Shown here one piece after another: positions 8,922 through 17,422 of a stretch of 64,000 bases of DNA. Source of the stretch: CAZABP01 sp964483245 (GTDB lineage: Bacteria; Planctomycetota; UBA1135; UBA2386); contig CAZABP010000002.1 in assembly GCA_964483245.1 (NCBI GenBank), positions 1-64,000 on the forward strand, written 5' to 3'. The stretch's first letter is position 1. Every line of letters starts with the position of its first letter. Made by a program: the position numbers and the translations under genes. The notes below the pieces were generated by a model. That model was given only the letters and a program-made list of their open reading frames with translations. It had not been told where the DNA came from and did no database searches.

Positions 8922-10484
8922 CTACTTGAACAGATCCGGCCGCGCCTGCCGCGCCGCCTGCAGCATGTTCCGTGCGTCCGGATGCTGCGGATTCCGCTCG
9001 AGTGCGCGCAGCCACCACGGCAGCCCCAGCTCGTAGCCCTGGTGCGGGCCGTACAGGTTGAGCAGCACGATCCCGTACGACGACAGCGCATCCGCTTCGC
9101 GGGGCCAGCGCACCATCGACGTCTCGAGCAGGCGTTTGGCTTCGAGCCACATCCGCTGCGCGGCGGCGCGGTCGGTCGCGCCGACCTGGACCCCTTCGTT
9201 GATCAGCAGCCGCGCGAGGTTGAACGACGCCGCCGCCGATTGCGGATCGACGTGCAGGATCCGCCGCCACAGCGCCTTGCTATCGCGCCAATGCGTGCTC
9301 TGCACGATCGTCAGCACAGCGAGCAACGCGAGCAGCAGCGGCGACGCGCGCAGCCAGCCCGGCCGCACGGCGAGGAGCGCCGCCGCCGCGCCAAAGAACG
9401 GAATCGTCGCCAGATAGCTGTAGCGGTCGGCGACGAGCTGCGGGCCGCTCTGGTGCAGCCCGAGCACCGGGCTGACGGTGACCGCGTACAGCAGCAGCAT
9501 CGTCGCGACCGCGGGATGCGAGCGGAGCAGGAACGGCATCGCGAGTGCGACCGCGGCCGTGCCGGCGGCGGCGAGCAGGAACTCCGGCGCCAGCAGATCG
9601 AGCCCCGGCCACAGCTCGTGCAGCGGTGACAGTCCGAACGGGAACAAGGTCGCGAGCGGATAGAACCACAGCCCGTAGCACGCCTGCAGCAGGCGCCTGC
9701 TGAGCCCGTAGTGCTCGTAGGCGAGCTTTGCCCCGGATTCAGCCTGTGCCGTCGCCGCGATCGCGGCGACCGCGAGTGCGAGCAGCACGAACGGGATCAG
9801 CTCGACCGCCACGCGACCGATCCCGCGGGGGCGCCAGCCTTCGAGGTGCCAGCTCCGCAGCGGCCAGTACGCGAGCAACAGCAGCAGCACCGGCATCGTG
9901 ATGCCCCAGGCCTTGCTCAGCAGGCTGGCGGCGTAGGCCGCGAGTGCGAGCAGATACCAGCGCCTGCCTTCGCCACGGCGCAGCCAGCACAGGATCGTCA
10001 ACAGGAAGAACAGCCCCGACAGCACGTCGCGCCGCTCGGTGATCCACGCGACCGACTCGACGCGCAGCGGATGCAGCGCCCACAGCAGTGCTGCGACCGA
10101 GGCTGCGAGGTGCAGGCGGATGCCCTCGCGGTGCCCACCAATCTGCAGCACGCGCAGCAGCACCCGCTGGCAGACGACGGCGTTCAGCGCGTGCAGCAGC
10201 ACGTTGGTCGCGTGGTGCATCGCCGCGCTGCGGCCGGCGATCGCATCGTCGATCGCGAAGCTGAGCCAGGTCAGCGGATGCCAGTGCCCCATGTGCCGCG
10301 CCGTCAGCATCCAGCCGAGTTGCTCGGCGCCGAAGCCGCGGAACGAGTCGTGGTCGAGCACGTTCGACCCGTCGTCCCAGTCCGGCAGGAACTCGAACCA
10401 GATCGTTGGCACGAACACTGCGGCCGTCAGCAGGAACAGCAGCAGCGGCAACGCGCGGCGGAGTTGCGTGAGGGTAGGGCTCAC
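8922..10484 (-). CDS. TMTC-like polytopic membrane protein with C-terminal TPR region (GT-C type)
   Basis: A 520-residue protein with about ten hydrophobic segments and a C-terminal helical region of TPR type (ASFNLARLLINEG). The N-terminal lumen-facing motif PDWDDGSNVLDHD and the sequences GHWHPLTWLSF, MHHATNVLLHALNA and RVESVAWITERRDV match the pattern of TMTC-like proteins. In eukaryotes these are O-mannosyltransferases of the GT-C fold; planctomycete members are common but mostly uncharacterised. A membrane glycosyl-transfer role is inferred. The start is a GTG. It is divergent from the acylphosphatase gene, with a short shared upstream region. Confidence 0.7.
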   Translation of the reverse strand: MSPTLTQLRRALPLLLFLLTAAVFVPTIWFEFLPDWDDGSNVLDHDSFRGFGAEQLGWMLTARHMGHWHPLTWLSFAIDDAIAGRSAAMHHATNVLLHALNAVVCQRVLLRVLQIGGHREGIRLHLAASVAALLWALHPLRVESVAWITERRDVLSGLFFLLTILCWLRRGEGRRWYLLALAAYAASLLSKAWGITMPVLLLLLAYWPLRSWHLEGWRPRGIGRVAVELIPFVLLALAVAAIAATAQAESGAKLAYEHYGLSRRLLQACYGLWFYPLATLFPFGLSPLHELWPGLDLLAPEFLLAAAGTAAVALAMPFLLRSHPAVATMLLLYAVTVSPVLGLHQSGPQLVADRYSYLATIPFFGAAAALLAVRPGWLRASPLLLALLAVLTIVQSTHWRDSKALWRRILHVDPQSAAASFNLARLLINEGVQVGATDRAAAQRMWLEAKRLLETSMVRWPREADALSSYGIVLLNLYGPHQGYELGLPWWLRALERNPQHPDARNMLQAARQARPDLFK

Positions 10485-10519
10485 GGATGGGGCGCACTTC
10501 CTACATGATCCCGCCCGTC

Positions 10520-10801
10520 ATGGCACTGGCGGCGTTGCGCGTGCGGATCTCCGGGGTCGTGCAGGGGGTCGGCTTCCGCTACTTCGCCTGGAGCATCGGG
10601 CGGAACCTGGAGCTGTGCGGCTGGGTGCGCAACGAGCGGGATGGCTCGGTGTTGTGCGAAGTCAAAGGTCCGCCGGCGGCGGTCGAGCAGTTCGTGGTGC
10701 AGGTCCGCAGCGGGCCGGCGCACGCGCGGGTCGAAGCGTGCACGTTGCAGGAGCTCGCTCCGGACGAGGTCGACGATCAGCCGTTCGCGGTCGCGCGGTG
10801 A
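10520..10801 (+). CDS. acyP: acylphosphatase
   Basis: A 93-residue product, typical for the family. It hydrolyses the carboxyl-phosphate bond of acylphosphates in the cytoplasm. The signature VRISGVVQGVGFRYFAW contains the phosphate-binding loop and catalytic Arg, and GWVRNERDGSV contains the catalytic Asn. The ATG at 10520 is preferred because the family core starts right after it; an in-frame ATG at 10487 would add 11 non-conserved residues. The last 25 bp overlap the end of the convergent transglutaminase gene. Confidence 0.92.
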   Translation: MALAALRVRISGVVQGVGFRYFAWSIGRNLELCGWVRNERDGSVLCEVKGPPAAVEQFVVQVRSGPAHARVEACTLQELAPDEVDDQPFAVAR

Positions 10802-12717
10802 ATCGCCGCCGCGGCGGCGAGCCCGCGTTCCAGCCGCTGCACGCGCGGCTCGTCGAGTGAGTGGGCGCCGAACCGCACCTCCTGGTATGCGGTGAACGCC
10901 GGCGCGACCTGCTCGCGCAGCGGCACCGGCAGCGTCCGCGCGAAGGCTTCGAGCGTGTGCGTCGGGTCGCGGCGATGGCCCTGCCGCGCCAGCTCGCGCA
11001 GCAGGCGTTCGAGCAGGCGCCGGGCGCTCGCCATCTCGACCGAGATCCGGGTCAGGCCGCGGCGGCGCAGCCGCGGCCCGGCGCGCGCGAGGACCAGCAA
11101 CGCGAGGACGGCGAGCCATGGCCAGGCTTCGCCGAGCAGCGCACCGATCGGCGCGAGCACGGCGTCGAACCCGGCCCAGTCGCTGGTCTCGGTCGTCCCG
11201 GTGCCGAGCCTCGCCTCCGGCCAGCGGCTCTCCTCCGGCGCGAGCTGCGCCGCGGGGGTCGGATCGAAGACGGTGAATCCGTGGTAGTGCAGCGGGATCT
11301 CGACCCACGCATGCGCGTGCCGCGACCCGAACAGCCGCGCGCGCGGCAGATCGACGTCCGGTGCGCCGCCATACAGACCGACGCCGATCCGGCACGGGAT
11401 CCCCTGCAGGCGCAGCAGCAGGGCATACGCCGACGCGAAGTGCATGCAGTACCCGGTGCGGTCGCCGAACAGGAAGTTCTCAAGTGCGTGCTGGTACGGA
11501 CCGGTCGGCTCCGTCAACTGGTAGCTGCAACGCTGCTGCAGCCCGCGTGCGATCCGCACGGCGGTGCGCAGGTCGGCGCGGCGCGCGGGGCCACCCAGTT
11601 CTTCGAGCAGCGCGACGAAGCGGCCGCCGCGCATCGAGGCAGGCAGTGCCAGCAGCCCCGATGCGTCGCGCAGGTCGATCCGGTCACGCAGTGTGAACGC
11701 CTGGGGTGACCATTCCGCCTCGAAACGATCGACGCCATTGCGCGGTGCGGCCCGCAACAGCCCGCGCCGGTAGTCGACCTGGATCGGCGCCACGCCGCGG
11801 AGCGCGCTGGCGCCGATCGGCAGGAACACGAGGTCCCCGGTCAGATCGAGGTGGGAGATCGCGAGGCGTTGCCCATCGCCGCCAGCGTCCGGCAGGTAGA
11901 GCGGGTCCTCCCGCACGAGCTCGAAGTTCGCATCGCCAGGACTCCACTCGTCGAGCGCCGCCACCTCGAACGCGGCGCAGCGCAGGTACAGATCGTCCGG
12001 GACGAGCTCCCGCGAACGCGGCTCGACCAGCAGCAGCTGATCGCCGGTCATCCGCAGCGGACCGGCGTCCGCCTGGTCGAGCTGGAACTCGGAGCTGACG
12101 CCGACCGTGCGCTGTGGGCGCGCGCCGGACGGCGGCTTCAACATCCGCAGCAGCGGCAGCAGTCCGAGCACGACGCACAACGTCGCCAGCGCGATCAACA
12201 CGGCGCCGGCATGCACGCGCAGCGGGCGCGCCAGGCTGAAGCGCTGCAGCCCGCGCACCTGCGTGGCCTCGCGGCGCGCCTCCCGCTGCAACGCCAACGC
12301 TCCGGCCGCGGCGAACAGCGCCGGTCGCAGGAAGCCCGGATCGCGGTCGGCCATCAGGCCGATCCACAGGATGCACAGCGCGAGAAACAGCGCGAGCCGC
12401 AGGCTGCCGGGCCGGCGGCGCAGGGTCAGGTAGACCAGCGGCGCGATCAGGTTCAGCGTCAACGCGTGGTGGACCGGCAGCGGGACGACGCGTGTCACCA
12501 GGATCGCGGTCAGCGCGATCTGCGTCGCCAGCGCGAGCCCGACGCGCAGCTCGAACCGCAGCGCTGCCGCGAACGGCGGCAGCGCGAGCAGTGCGAACAA
12601 CAGTCCAGGCACCGCGAACCACAGCAGCAGGTCCGGCGGGAACACGCGGATCGGCAGGCTCGCCAGCGCCGCGGCGGCGGCGAGCAGCAGCCAGGGATCG
12701 AACCGCAGCGCCTTCAC
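10777..12717 (-). CDS. membrane transglutaminase-like protein (TgpA type)
   Basis: A 646-residue product from a GTG at 12717 that overlaps the DUF58 stop by 4 bp; the open frame further upstream is only antisense to other genes. The first ~200 residues hold about six hydrophobic helices, then an extracytoplasmic region and a transglutaminase core. The core has Cys in RTGYCMHFASAYALLLR, His in SRHAHAWVEIP and Asp in FTVFDPTP, the Cys-His-Asp triad. A last TM segment (WPWLAVLALLVLA) and a DUF4129-like tail follow. With MoxR and DUF58 it forms a widespread three-gene operon whose biochemical role is not firmly known. Confidence 0.88.
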   Translation of the reverse strand: MKALRFDPWLLLAAAAALASLPIRVFPPDLLLWFAVPGLLFALLALPPFAAALRFELRVGLALATQIALTAILVTRVVPLPVHHALTLNLIAPLVYLTLRRRPGSLRLALFLALCILWIGLMADRDPGFLRPALFAAAGALALQREARREATQVRGLQRFSLARPLRVHAGAVLIALATLCVVLGLLPLLRMLKPPSGARPQRTVGVSSEFQLDQADAGPLRMTGDQLLLVEPRSRELVPDDLYLRCAAFEVAALDEWSPGDANFELVREDPLYLPDAGGDGQRLAISHLDLTGDLVFLPIGASALRGVAPIQVDYRRGLLRAAPRNGVDRFEAEWSPQAFTLRDRIDLRDASGLLALPASMRGGRFVALLEELGGPARRADLRTAVRIARGLQQRCSYQLTEPTGPYQHALENFLFGDRTGYCMHFASAYALLLRLQGIPCRIGVGLYGGAPDVDLPRARLFGSRHAHAWVEIPLHYHGFTVFDPTPAAQLAPEESRWPEARLGTGTTETSDWAGFDAVLAPIGALLGEAWPWLAVLALLVLARAGPRLRRRGLTRISVEMASARRLLERLLRELARQGHRRDPTHTLEAFARTLPVPLREQVAPAFTAYQEVRFGAHSLDEPRVQRLERGLAAAAAIHRATANG

Positions 12718-13778
12718 CGGACCGGCTCCAACAGCAAAGGCGAGCCGAGACCCAGGCGGTCGTCGGCGGCGGCGTAGCCGCCGGCGGGCAGCCACGCGAG
12801 CGCTGCGTCGGAGCGCAGTTCGTCCAGCTCGCGCGGCGTGAGCGCGCGCCACGGCACCGCACGCAGTTCGGCGAGCCGGGCCAGCAGCTCCATGCCGTTG
12901 CCGCTCAGGTCGTGCAGCTCGATCGTCTCGCCGAGCAATGCGAACCGGGCCGGCCGGCGCGTGCCCAGCAGCCGGTCGATCAAGGCGGCTGCCGCGGACA
13001 GGGACCACTCGAGCCGGCGGCCCGCACTGCGGCGGCGGCTGCCGGGTGGCAGGCGCAGATCGACGATGATCAGCAGCGCACGCGCATCCTCGCCGAGCAG
13101 CACGCGGCGCTGCAGCACGCCGGCCGACGCCGACCGCAGCGCATGCACCAGGCGCGCGTCTTCGCCGGCCGCGTACTCGCGCAGGCTGTGGAACTCGACG
13201 CCGTGCAGGCCGCGCGGCTCTTCGCGCCGGCCGGCCTCGGCTTCGCTGGCCGGGATCGGCGGCGGCTCGACGCGCGCCGGTTCGACGACGAAGTCGGTCT
13301 CTACGCGCAGGTCGCGCCACTGGCGGATGAAGCCGAACGGGTACCAGGTCTCCACGCGGAACAGCCGCTGCCGCATGCGGCCGCGGCTGCGCGCGCGGGC
13401 GCGCACCGCGAGCCGCACCTGCTCGCCGGCGCCGAGGCGCCCGATCGCCGCGCCGCCGAGCTGCACGCGCGTGCGCGGCTCGTGCAGCACGACGTCGCGG
13501 AGCGTGCGCGCGCGCGCAGGGCTGACGACGACGAGCTGCTCGACGAACGGTGCGCCGGCCTCGCAGCGGCGGGGCGCGAGCAGGATCTGGAGCTGCGGCA
13601 GCCGGCGCCCCTTCCACAGCAGGTCGATCAACAGCGGCGCCGCCAACAGCGCTGCGACCAGGCGCGAGGCTTCGCTGCCGGTCATCCAGGCCGCGCCGGC
13701 CGTGACCCAGGCCAGCAGCAGCAGCAGGCGGCCGCCGACCGTCAGCTCGGTGCCGCTGCTGCGTGCCTTCGCGGTCAT
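12714..13778 (-). CDS. DUF58 domain protein
   Basis: A 354-residue protein with two N-terminal hydrophobic segments (GGRLLLLLAWVTAGAAW and LVAALLAAPLLIDLLW) and a middle beta-rich region. The DUF58 signature region EFHSLREYAAGEDARLVHALR is followed by LLIIVDLRLPPG, which resembles the vWA-like strand. DUF58 proteins accompany MoxR ATPases and transglutaminase-like membrane proteins, as here. The start overlaps the stop of the MoxR gene by 4 bp and its stop overlaps the next start by 4 bp, so the three genes are translationally coupled. Confidence 0.88.
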   Translation of the reverse strand: MTAKARSSGTELTVGGRLLLLLAWVTAGAAWMTGSEASRLVAALLAAPLLIDLLWKGRRLPQLQILLAPRRCEAGAPFVEQLVVVSPARARTLRDVVLHEPRTRVQLGGAAIGRLGAGEQVRLAVRARARSRGRMRQRLFRVETWYPFGFIRQWRDLRVETDFVVEPARVEPPPIPASEAEAGRREEPRGLHGVEFHSLREYAAGEDARLVHALRSASAGVLQRRVLLGEDARALLIIVDLRLPPGSRRRSAGRRLEWSLSAAAALIDRLLGTRRPARFALLGETIELHDLSGNGMELLARLAELRAVPWRALTPRELDELRSDAALAWLPAGGYAAADDRLGLGSPLLLEPVR

Positions 13779-14701
13779 TGCGGGACCGGCACCGTATGGA
13801 CGAGCTCCTGCAGCACGGCGTCGACGGCCGTGTCGCCGCCACGCACCTGCAGGCGGTGCCCGAACACCGGCCCGACCAGCTCGCGCACGTCGTCCGGCAC
13901 GACGTGGTCGCGGCCGAGCGCGGTCGCGCGCGCCTGCGCGGCGCGGTGCAGCGCCTGCGCGCCGCGTGTCGAGACGCCGAGCCGCACGTCCGCCATCGCG
14001 CGCGTGCGCTGTGCCAGCGCGACGACATAGGCGACCAGGTCAGGATCGACGTGGACTGCGGCGACCTGCTCGCGCGCGCGGCGCAGCTCGTCGGCTGTCG
14101 CCACCGGTTGCAGGCCGGTGAGTGCGACGTGCCCTTCGGCACCGGCGACGATCCGGCTCTCCGTCTCGGCGTCCGGATAGCCGAGCCGGATCCGCAGCAG
14201 GAAGCGGTCGAGCTGGCTTTCGGGCAGCGGATACGTCCCGGCGAACGTCAGCGGGTTCTGCGTCGCGACGACGAAGAACGGATCCGGCAGCGCGTGTTGG
14301 TGGCGGTCGATCGTGACGATCCGCTCCTGCATGCACTGCAGCAGCGCCGACTGCGTGCGCGGCGGCGTGCGGTTCAGCTCGTCGGCGACCAGGATGCTGG
14401 TGAACACCGGCCCGGGCCGGAACGTCAGGTCACCGGTCGCCGGGTGGTAGACCATGCCGCCGAGGATGTCGCTCGGCAGCAGATCGGCCGTGCACTGCAC
14501 GCGTTGGAACGGCAGGTCGAGGCTGCGGGCGAGCGCGCGGGCCAGCAGCGTCTTGCCGACGCCGGGTCGGTCTTCGATCAGCAGGTGGCCGCCGGCCAGC
14601 AGGGTCGTGACCGCGTGCAGGACCGCGTCTTCCTTGCCGAGCAGGACGCGGCCGATCGCTTCGGCCAGGATCGGAGCGAGCGGGCGGTCGAGCGTGGGCA
14701 C
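13775..14701 (-). CDS. MoxR-family AAA+ ATPase
   Basis: A 308-residue product if read from the GTG at 14701. That start puts the Walker A motif (DRPGVGKT) at the usual distance of ~45 residues. ATG 14770 or a start at 14806 would add a Pro-rich stretch and collide head-on with the TIGR00300 gene. Walker B is ILVADELNR, with DEL replacing the common DEI, and the sensor region reads VVATQNPLTFAGTYPLPESQLDRFL, typical of MoxR. MoxR ATPases act as chaperones that insert cofactors or assemble membrane-associated complexes. First gene of the MoxR-DUF58-transglutaminase operon. Confidence 0.9.
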   Translation of the reverse strand: MPTLDRPLAPILAEAIGRVLLGKEDAVLHAVTTLLAGGHLLIEDRPGVGKTLLARALARSLDLPFQRVQCTADLLPSDILGGMVYHPATGDLTFRPGPVFTSILVADELNRTPPRTQSALLQCMQERIVTIDRHQHALPDPFFVVATQNPLTFAGTYPLPESQLDRFLLRIRLGYPDAETESRIVAGAEGHVALTGLQPVATADELRRAREQVAAVHVDPDLVAYVVALAQRTRAMADVRLGVSTRGAQALHRAAQARATALGRDHVVPDDVRELVGPVFGHRLQVRGGDTAVDAVLQELVHTVPVPQ

Positions 14702-14768
14702 CGCGGGAGAACGTAGCGAGGTGGGGCGGGGGCGTGGAAAAAGCGGCGCGGGAGATTCTCCTTCCGGC

Positions 14769-15986
14769 ATGCGCTCGCCGGTGATCACGTCGGTGTTCCA
14801 GGCCAAGGGTCACCTGATCGACTCCGGACTGCTGTCGGACGCGCTCGACGCCGTGCTCGCCAAGGGGGCGGACTACCACGTGCGCGGGTTCGAGATCGGG
14901 AGCCAGCGCGACATGGAGAGCCAGGTCGAGCTGACGGTCGTGTCGCCGGACCAGGAGACCTACGAGCGCGTGACCGCGGATCTGCTGTCGCTGGGATTCA
15001 GCGAAGTGGCGGGCGAGCCGGCGCAGCTCGAGCCGGTGACGAGCGACGGGGTTGCGCCGGATGCGTTCTATTCGACGACCAACCTGCCGACGCAGGTGCG
15101 GCTCGCCCACGGCTGGATGCCGGTCGAACGGCAACGCATGGACGCGGCGGTCGTCGTCGACGCGGACGGTGCGCGCTGCGTCAAGCTGCGCGATCTGCGC
15201 GCGGGGATGCAGGTCGTCGTCGGGTTCAAGGGGATCCTGCTGACACCGGCGGCGGCGCGGCGCGGGCGCACGTCGGCGTTCGGGTTCATGACCGGTGGGA
15301 TCAGCTCGGAGCGGCAGCTCGCGGCGCAGGTCGAAGAGGTCGTGCGCGCGTGGCGCGAGACTCGCGCCGCCGGGCGCAAGGTGATCCTGGTCGCCGGTCC
15401 GGTCGTCGTGCACGTCGGTGCGGCCGCCCGCCTCGCCGATCTGATCCGGCGTGGATTCGTGGACGGGCTGCTGGCCGGCAACGCGATCGCCGTGCACGAC
15501 ATCGAAGCGGCGATGTTCGGCACCAGCCTCGGCGTCGACCTCGCGACCGGGCAGTCGATCGTGCACGGACACATGCACCACATGCGCGCGATCAACCGGA
15601 TCCGCGCGGCCGGCGGGATCGCGCCGGCGGTCGCGGCGGGCCAGCTCACGCGCGGGATCATGCACGCGCTGGTCACCAGCGGCGTGCCGTTCTGTCTGGC
15701 CGGCAGCGTGCGCGACGACGGGCCGCTGCCGGAGACGGAGATGGACCTGATCCGCGCGCAGGATCGCTACGCCGAGATCCTGGAAGGTGCCGGGATGGTC
15801 GTGATCCTCGGCTCGATGCTGCACGGGATCGGCGTTGGCAACATGATCCCGGCCGAAGTGCGGACGGTCTGCGTCGACATCCATCCGGCTGTCGTCGCGA
15901 AGCTGGCGGACCGCGGGTCGGCGCAGTCGCAGGGGATCGTCACGGACGCGGGCGCGTTCCTCGCGGAGCTGGCGGCGCAGTTGTAG
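14769..15986 (+). CDS. TIGR00300 family protein (LOR/SDH-type, ornithine cyclodeaminase-like)
   Basis: A 405-residue protein from ATG 14769. The N-terminal ~100 residues (HLIDSGLLSDALD to DFAYST-like YSTTNLPT) are the LOR/SDH bifunctional domain. The C-terminal part has a Rossmann-like region (VILVAGPVVVHVGA) and the strongly conserved NAIAVHDIEAAMFGTSLG and HMHHMRAINRIRAAG. Archaeal members convert ornithine to proline, and related domains occur in cyanobacterial arginine dihydrolase proteins. That activity is inferred from family only. The ATG shares bases with an alternative ATG of the divergent moxR gene, so each promoter would lie inside the other gene's 5' region if the long moxR start were used. 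Confidence 0.82.
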   Translation: MRSPVITSVFQAKGHLIDSGLLSDALDAVLAKGADYHVRGFEIGSQRDMESQVELTVVSPDQETYERVTADLLSLGFSEVAGEPAQLEPVTSDGVAPDAFYSTTNLPTQVRLAHGWMPVERQRMDAAVVVDADGARCVKLRDLRAGMQVVVGFKGILLTPAAARRGRTSAFGFMTGGISSERQLAAQVEEVVRAWRETRAAGRKVILVAGPVVVHVGAAARLADLIRRGFVDGLLAGNAIAVHDIEAAMFGTSLGVDLATGQSIVHGHMHHMRAINRIRAAGGIAPAVAAGQLTRGIMHALVTSGVPFCLAGSVRDDGPLPETEMDLIRAQDRYAEILEGAGMVVILGSMLHGIGVGNMIPAEVRTVCVDIHPAVVAKLADRGSAQSQGIVTDAGAFLAELAAQL

Positions 15987-16008
15987 GGGCGCGCGGACGC
16001 GGCGCCGG

Positions 16009-16233
16009 TCACCCGCGCCGGGCTGCGTCGATCGCCGCGACGTCGATCTTCCGCATCGGGAACATCGCTTCGAACGCGCGCTTCGCCTCGCCGCCGCCGG
16101 CTGCCAGCGCGTCGGTCAGCCTGCGCGGCGTGATCTGCCAGGAGATGCCCCAGCGGTCCTTGCACCAGCGGCACTGGCTCGATGCCAGCGTTGGATCCGT
16201 GCTCCAGTCGGGTGGGGCGTGCAGCCGATCCAT
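16009..16233 (-). pseudogene. C-terminal remnant of a PhnB-like VOC (glyoxalase-fold) protein
   Basis: The last ~55 residues (SSQCRWCKDRWGISWQITP to MRKIDVAAIDAARRG) match the C-terminal end of PhnB/3-demethylubiquinone-methyltransferase-like VOC proteins, which are usually 130-160 residues. The N-terminal two thirds are absent. Upstream of about 16180 the frame runs into unrelated sequence that overlaps the start of the + strand secreted protein gene at 16242. This looks like a truncated gene left after an insertion or deletion. A functional short protein cannot be excluded but is unlikely. Confidence 0.7.
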
Positions 16234-16241
16234 GCGATGGC

Positions 16242-17363
16242 ATGGGATCCTTGGCTGTTGGCCTGTTGGGTGTGGTCAGCGCGTTCGCCGCGCCGCAGGG
16301 AACGCCGTCCGCGCCGCAGGCTGCGGTCGTCACCGGCGCGCTGCACGGCGGGCGGCTGCGGTTGGACGCGTTCGGACTCGGGGATGGGGGCGTGCGCGCA
16401 GAACGCCTGCGCCCGGTCGTGGCGCCGGGGGATGCGGTGACATCCGGCGGCGTGCGCGTGCGCGCGCGCGATGCCGGCATGAAGCTCGACTTCCCCGGCG
16501 GCGCCGAGCTGCTCGTGTCGCCGACCGGGCGCGTGCACCTGCGCGACGGTGAGCAGACGCTGCCGTGCTTTGGCGGCGTGCAGATCCTGCTGGCCGATGG
16601 CGCCATCGTGCGTGCCTGGCCGCAGTCCGGTCTGCGCGGCGCACTGCGCTGCGTCGAAGTCGAGGTCGAAGGCGCGACGCACGTGCTGTGGCAGCAGGAC
16701 CAGGCGGTCGCCGAGGCGAGCTTCGTGCGGCGTTTCGCGGGGTTGACACTGTGTGCTCTCGGTGACGGCACCTGGCTGTACCGGCCGACGCCGATCGGGC
16801 CGATCGTCGTGCTCGAGCGCGTGCTGGTGCCGCGCGAGGCGCGTGCGTCGGCGCCGCCGGTCGTCGCCATCGTCGTCGGCGATGTGTTGCGCGACTCGTT
16901 GCAGCGGTTGCCGGATCACGCCCCACAGCGCTCGGTGCAGTTCCCGGACCTGCATCCGATGGCGGTCGAGCTGGCCTCGCTCGCGCCGCGGCTGTTCGCC
17001 GATGGGGTGCGCGCGCGGCCACCCGGCGCGCTCGGTGCGCTGGTGATCCCGCTCGCCGACGACTGGCGGGTGCAGGTGTCGGTGCACCCGGCGATGTTGA
17101 CGATCGGGCTGTCGCATGGCGCCGGCGCAACGCCGTGCGTCGAATGGACGATCGCGCTGCGCACCGAGGTCCGGTTCGTGCGACCGGACGCCGGAGTCGG
17201 CGGCGGCCCGCGCTACATGCTCGGCGGTCTCGACGTCGGCCAGGGCTTGCGCGAGCTGCTGCCGGTGCAGCCGACGGCGGTCGAGCTCGAGCGTGCCAAA
17301 CGGTTGCTGGTGCAACTCGGGGGGAGCCCGGTGCAGGCGTTGGCGCCGCAGGGCGATCGTTGA
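16242..17363 (+). CDS. secreted protein of unknown function
   Basis: A 373-residue product from ATG 16242, chosen because a signal peptide follows at once (SLAVGLLGVVSAFAAPQG). The mature region is mainly beta-strand in character, with motifs such as GRVHLRDGEQTLPCFGGVQILLADG split over two strands, and IGPIVVLERVLVPREA. I recognise no family and see no catalytic signature. The start lies next to the truncated VOC remnant on the other strand, so the 5' end of this gene may mark a rearrangement breakpoint. It is followed by the GPx-DLH fusion gene after 59 bp on the same strand. Confidence 0.6.
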   Translation: MGSLAVGLLGVVSAFAAPQGTPSAPQAAVVTGALHGGRLRLDAFGLGDGGVRAERLRPVVAPGDAVTSGGVRVRARDAGMKLDFPGGAELLVSPTGRVHLRDGEQTLPCFGGVQILLADGAIVRAWPQSGLRGALRCVEVEVEGATHVLWQQDQAVAEASFVRRFAGLTLCALGDGTWLYRPTPIGPIVVLERVLVPREARASAPPVVAIVVGDVLRDSLQRLPDHAPQRSVQFPDLHPMAVELASLAPRLFADGVRARPPGALGALVIPLADDWRVQVSVHPAMLTIGLSHGAGATPCVEWTIALRTEVRFVRPDAGVGGGPRYMLGGLDVGQGLRELLPVQPTAVELERAKRLLVQLGGSPVQALAPQGDR

Positions 17364-17400
17364 GCGGCGCGCCGTAGCGCGGGGTGCTTGCGGCGTGAGG

Positions 17401-17422
17401 GCCGCGGCTCTACAGCCGCGGC
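17401..17422 (+). promoter_or_regulatory. perfect 9-bp-stem hairpin abutting a start codon
   Basis: GCCGCGGCT and AGCCGCGGC pair perfectly around a CTAC loop, and the second arm ends on the base before the ATG at 17423. No Shine-Dalgarno sequence is seen between hairpin and start. In the mRNA this stem would occupy the ribosome landing site, so it could control translation of the fusion gene. It could instead mark the 3' end of the upstream transcript, but no T-tract follows. Confidence 0.5.

Noticed and set aside
14770..14806. Longer MoxR starts at 14770 or 14806
   Set aside because: They add a Pro/Arg-rich stretch not seen in MoxR proteins and overlap the divergent TIGR00300 gene head-on. 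GTG 14701 gives the usual distance to Walker A.
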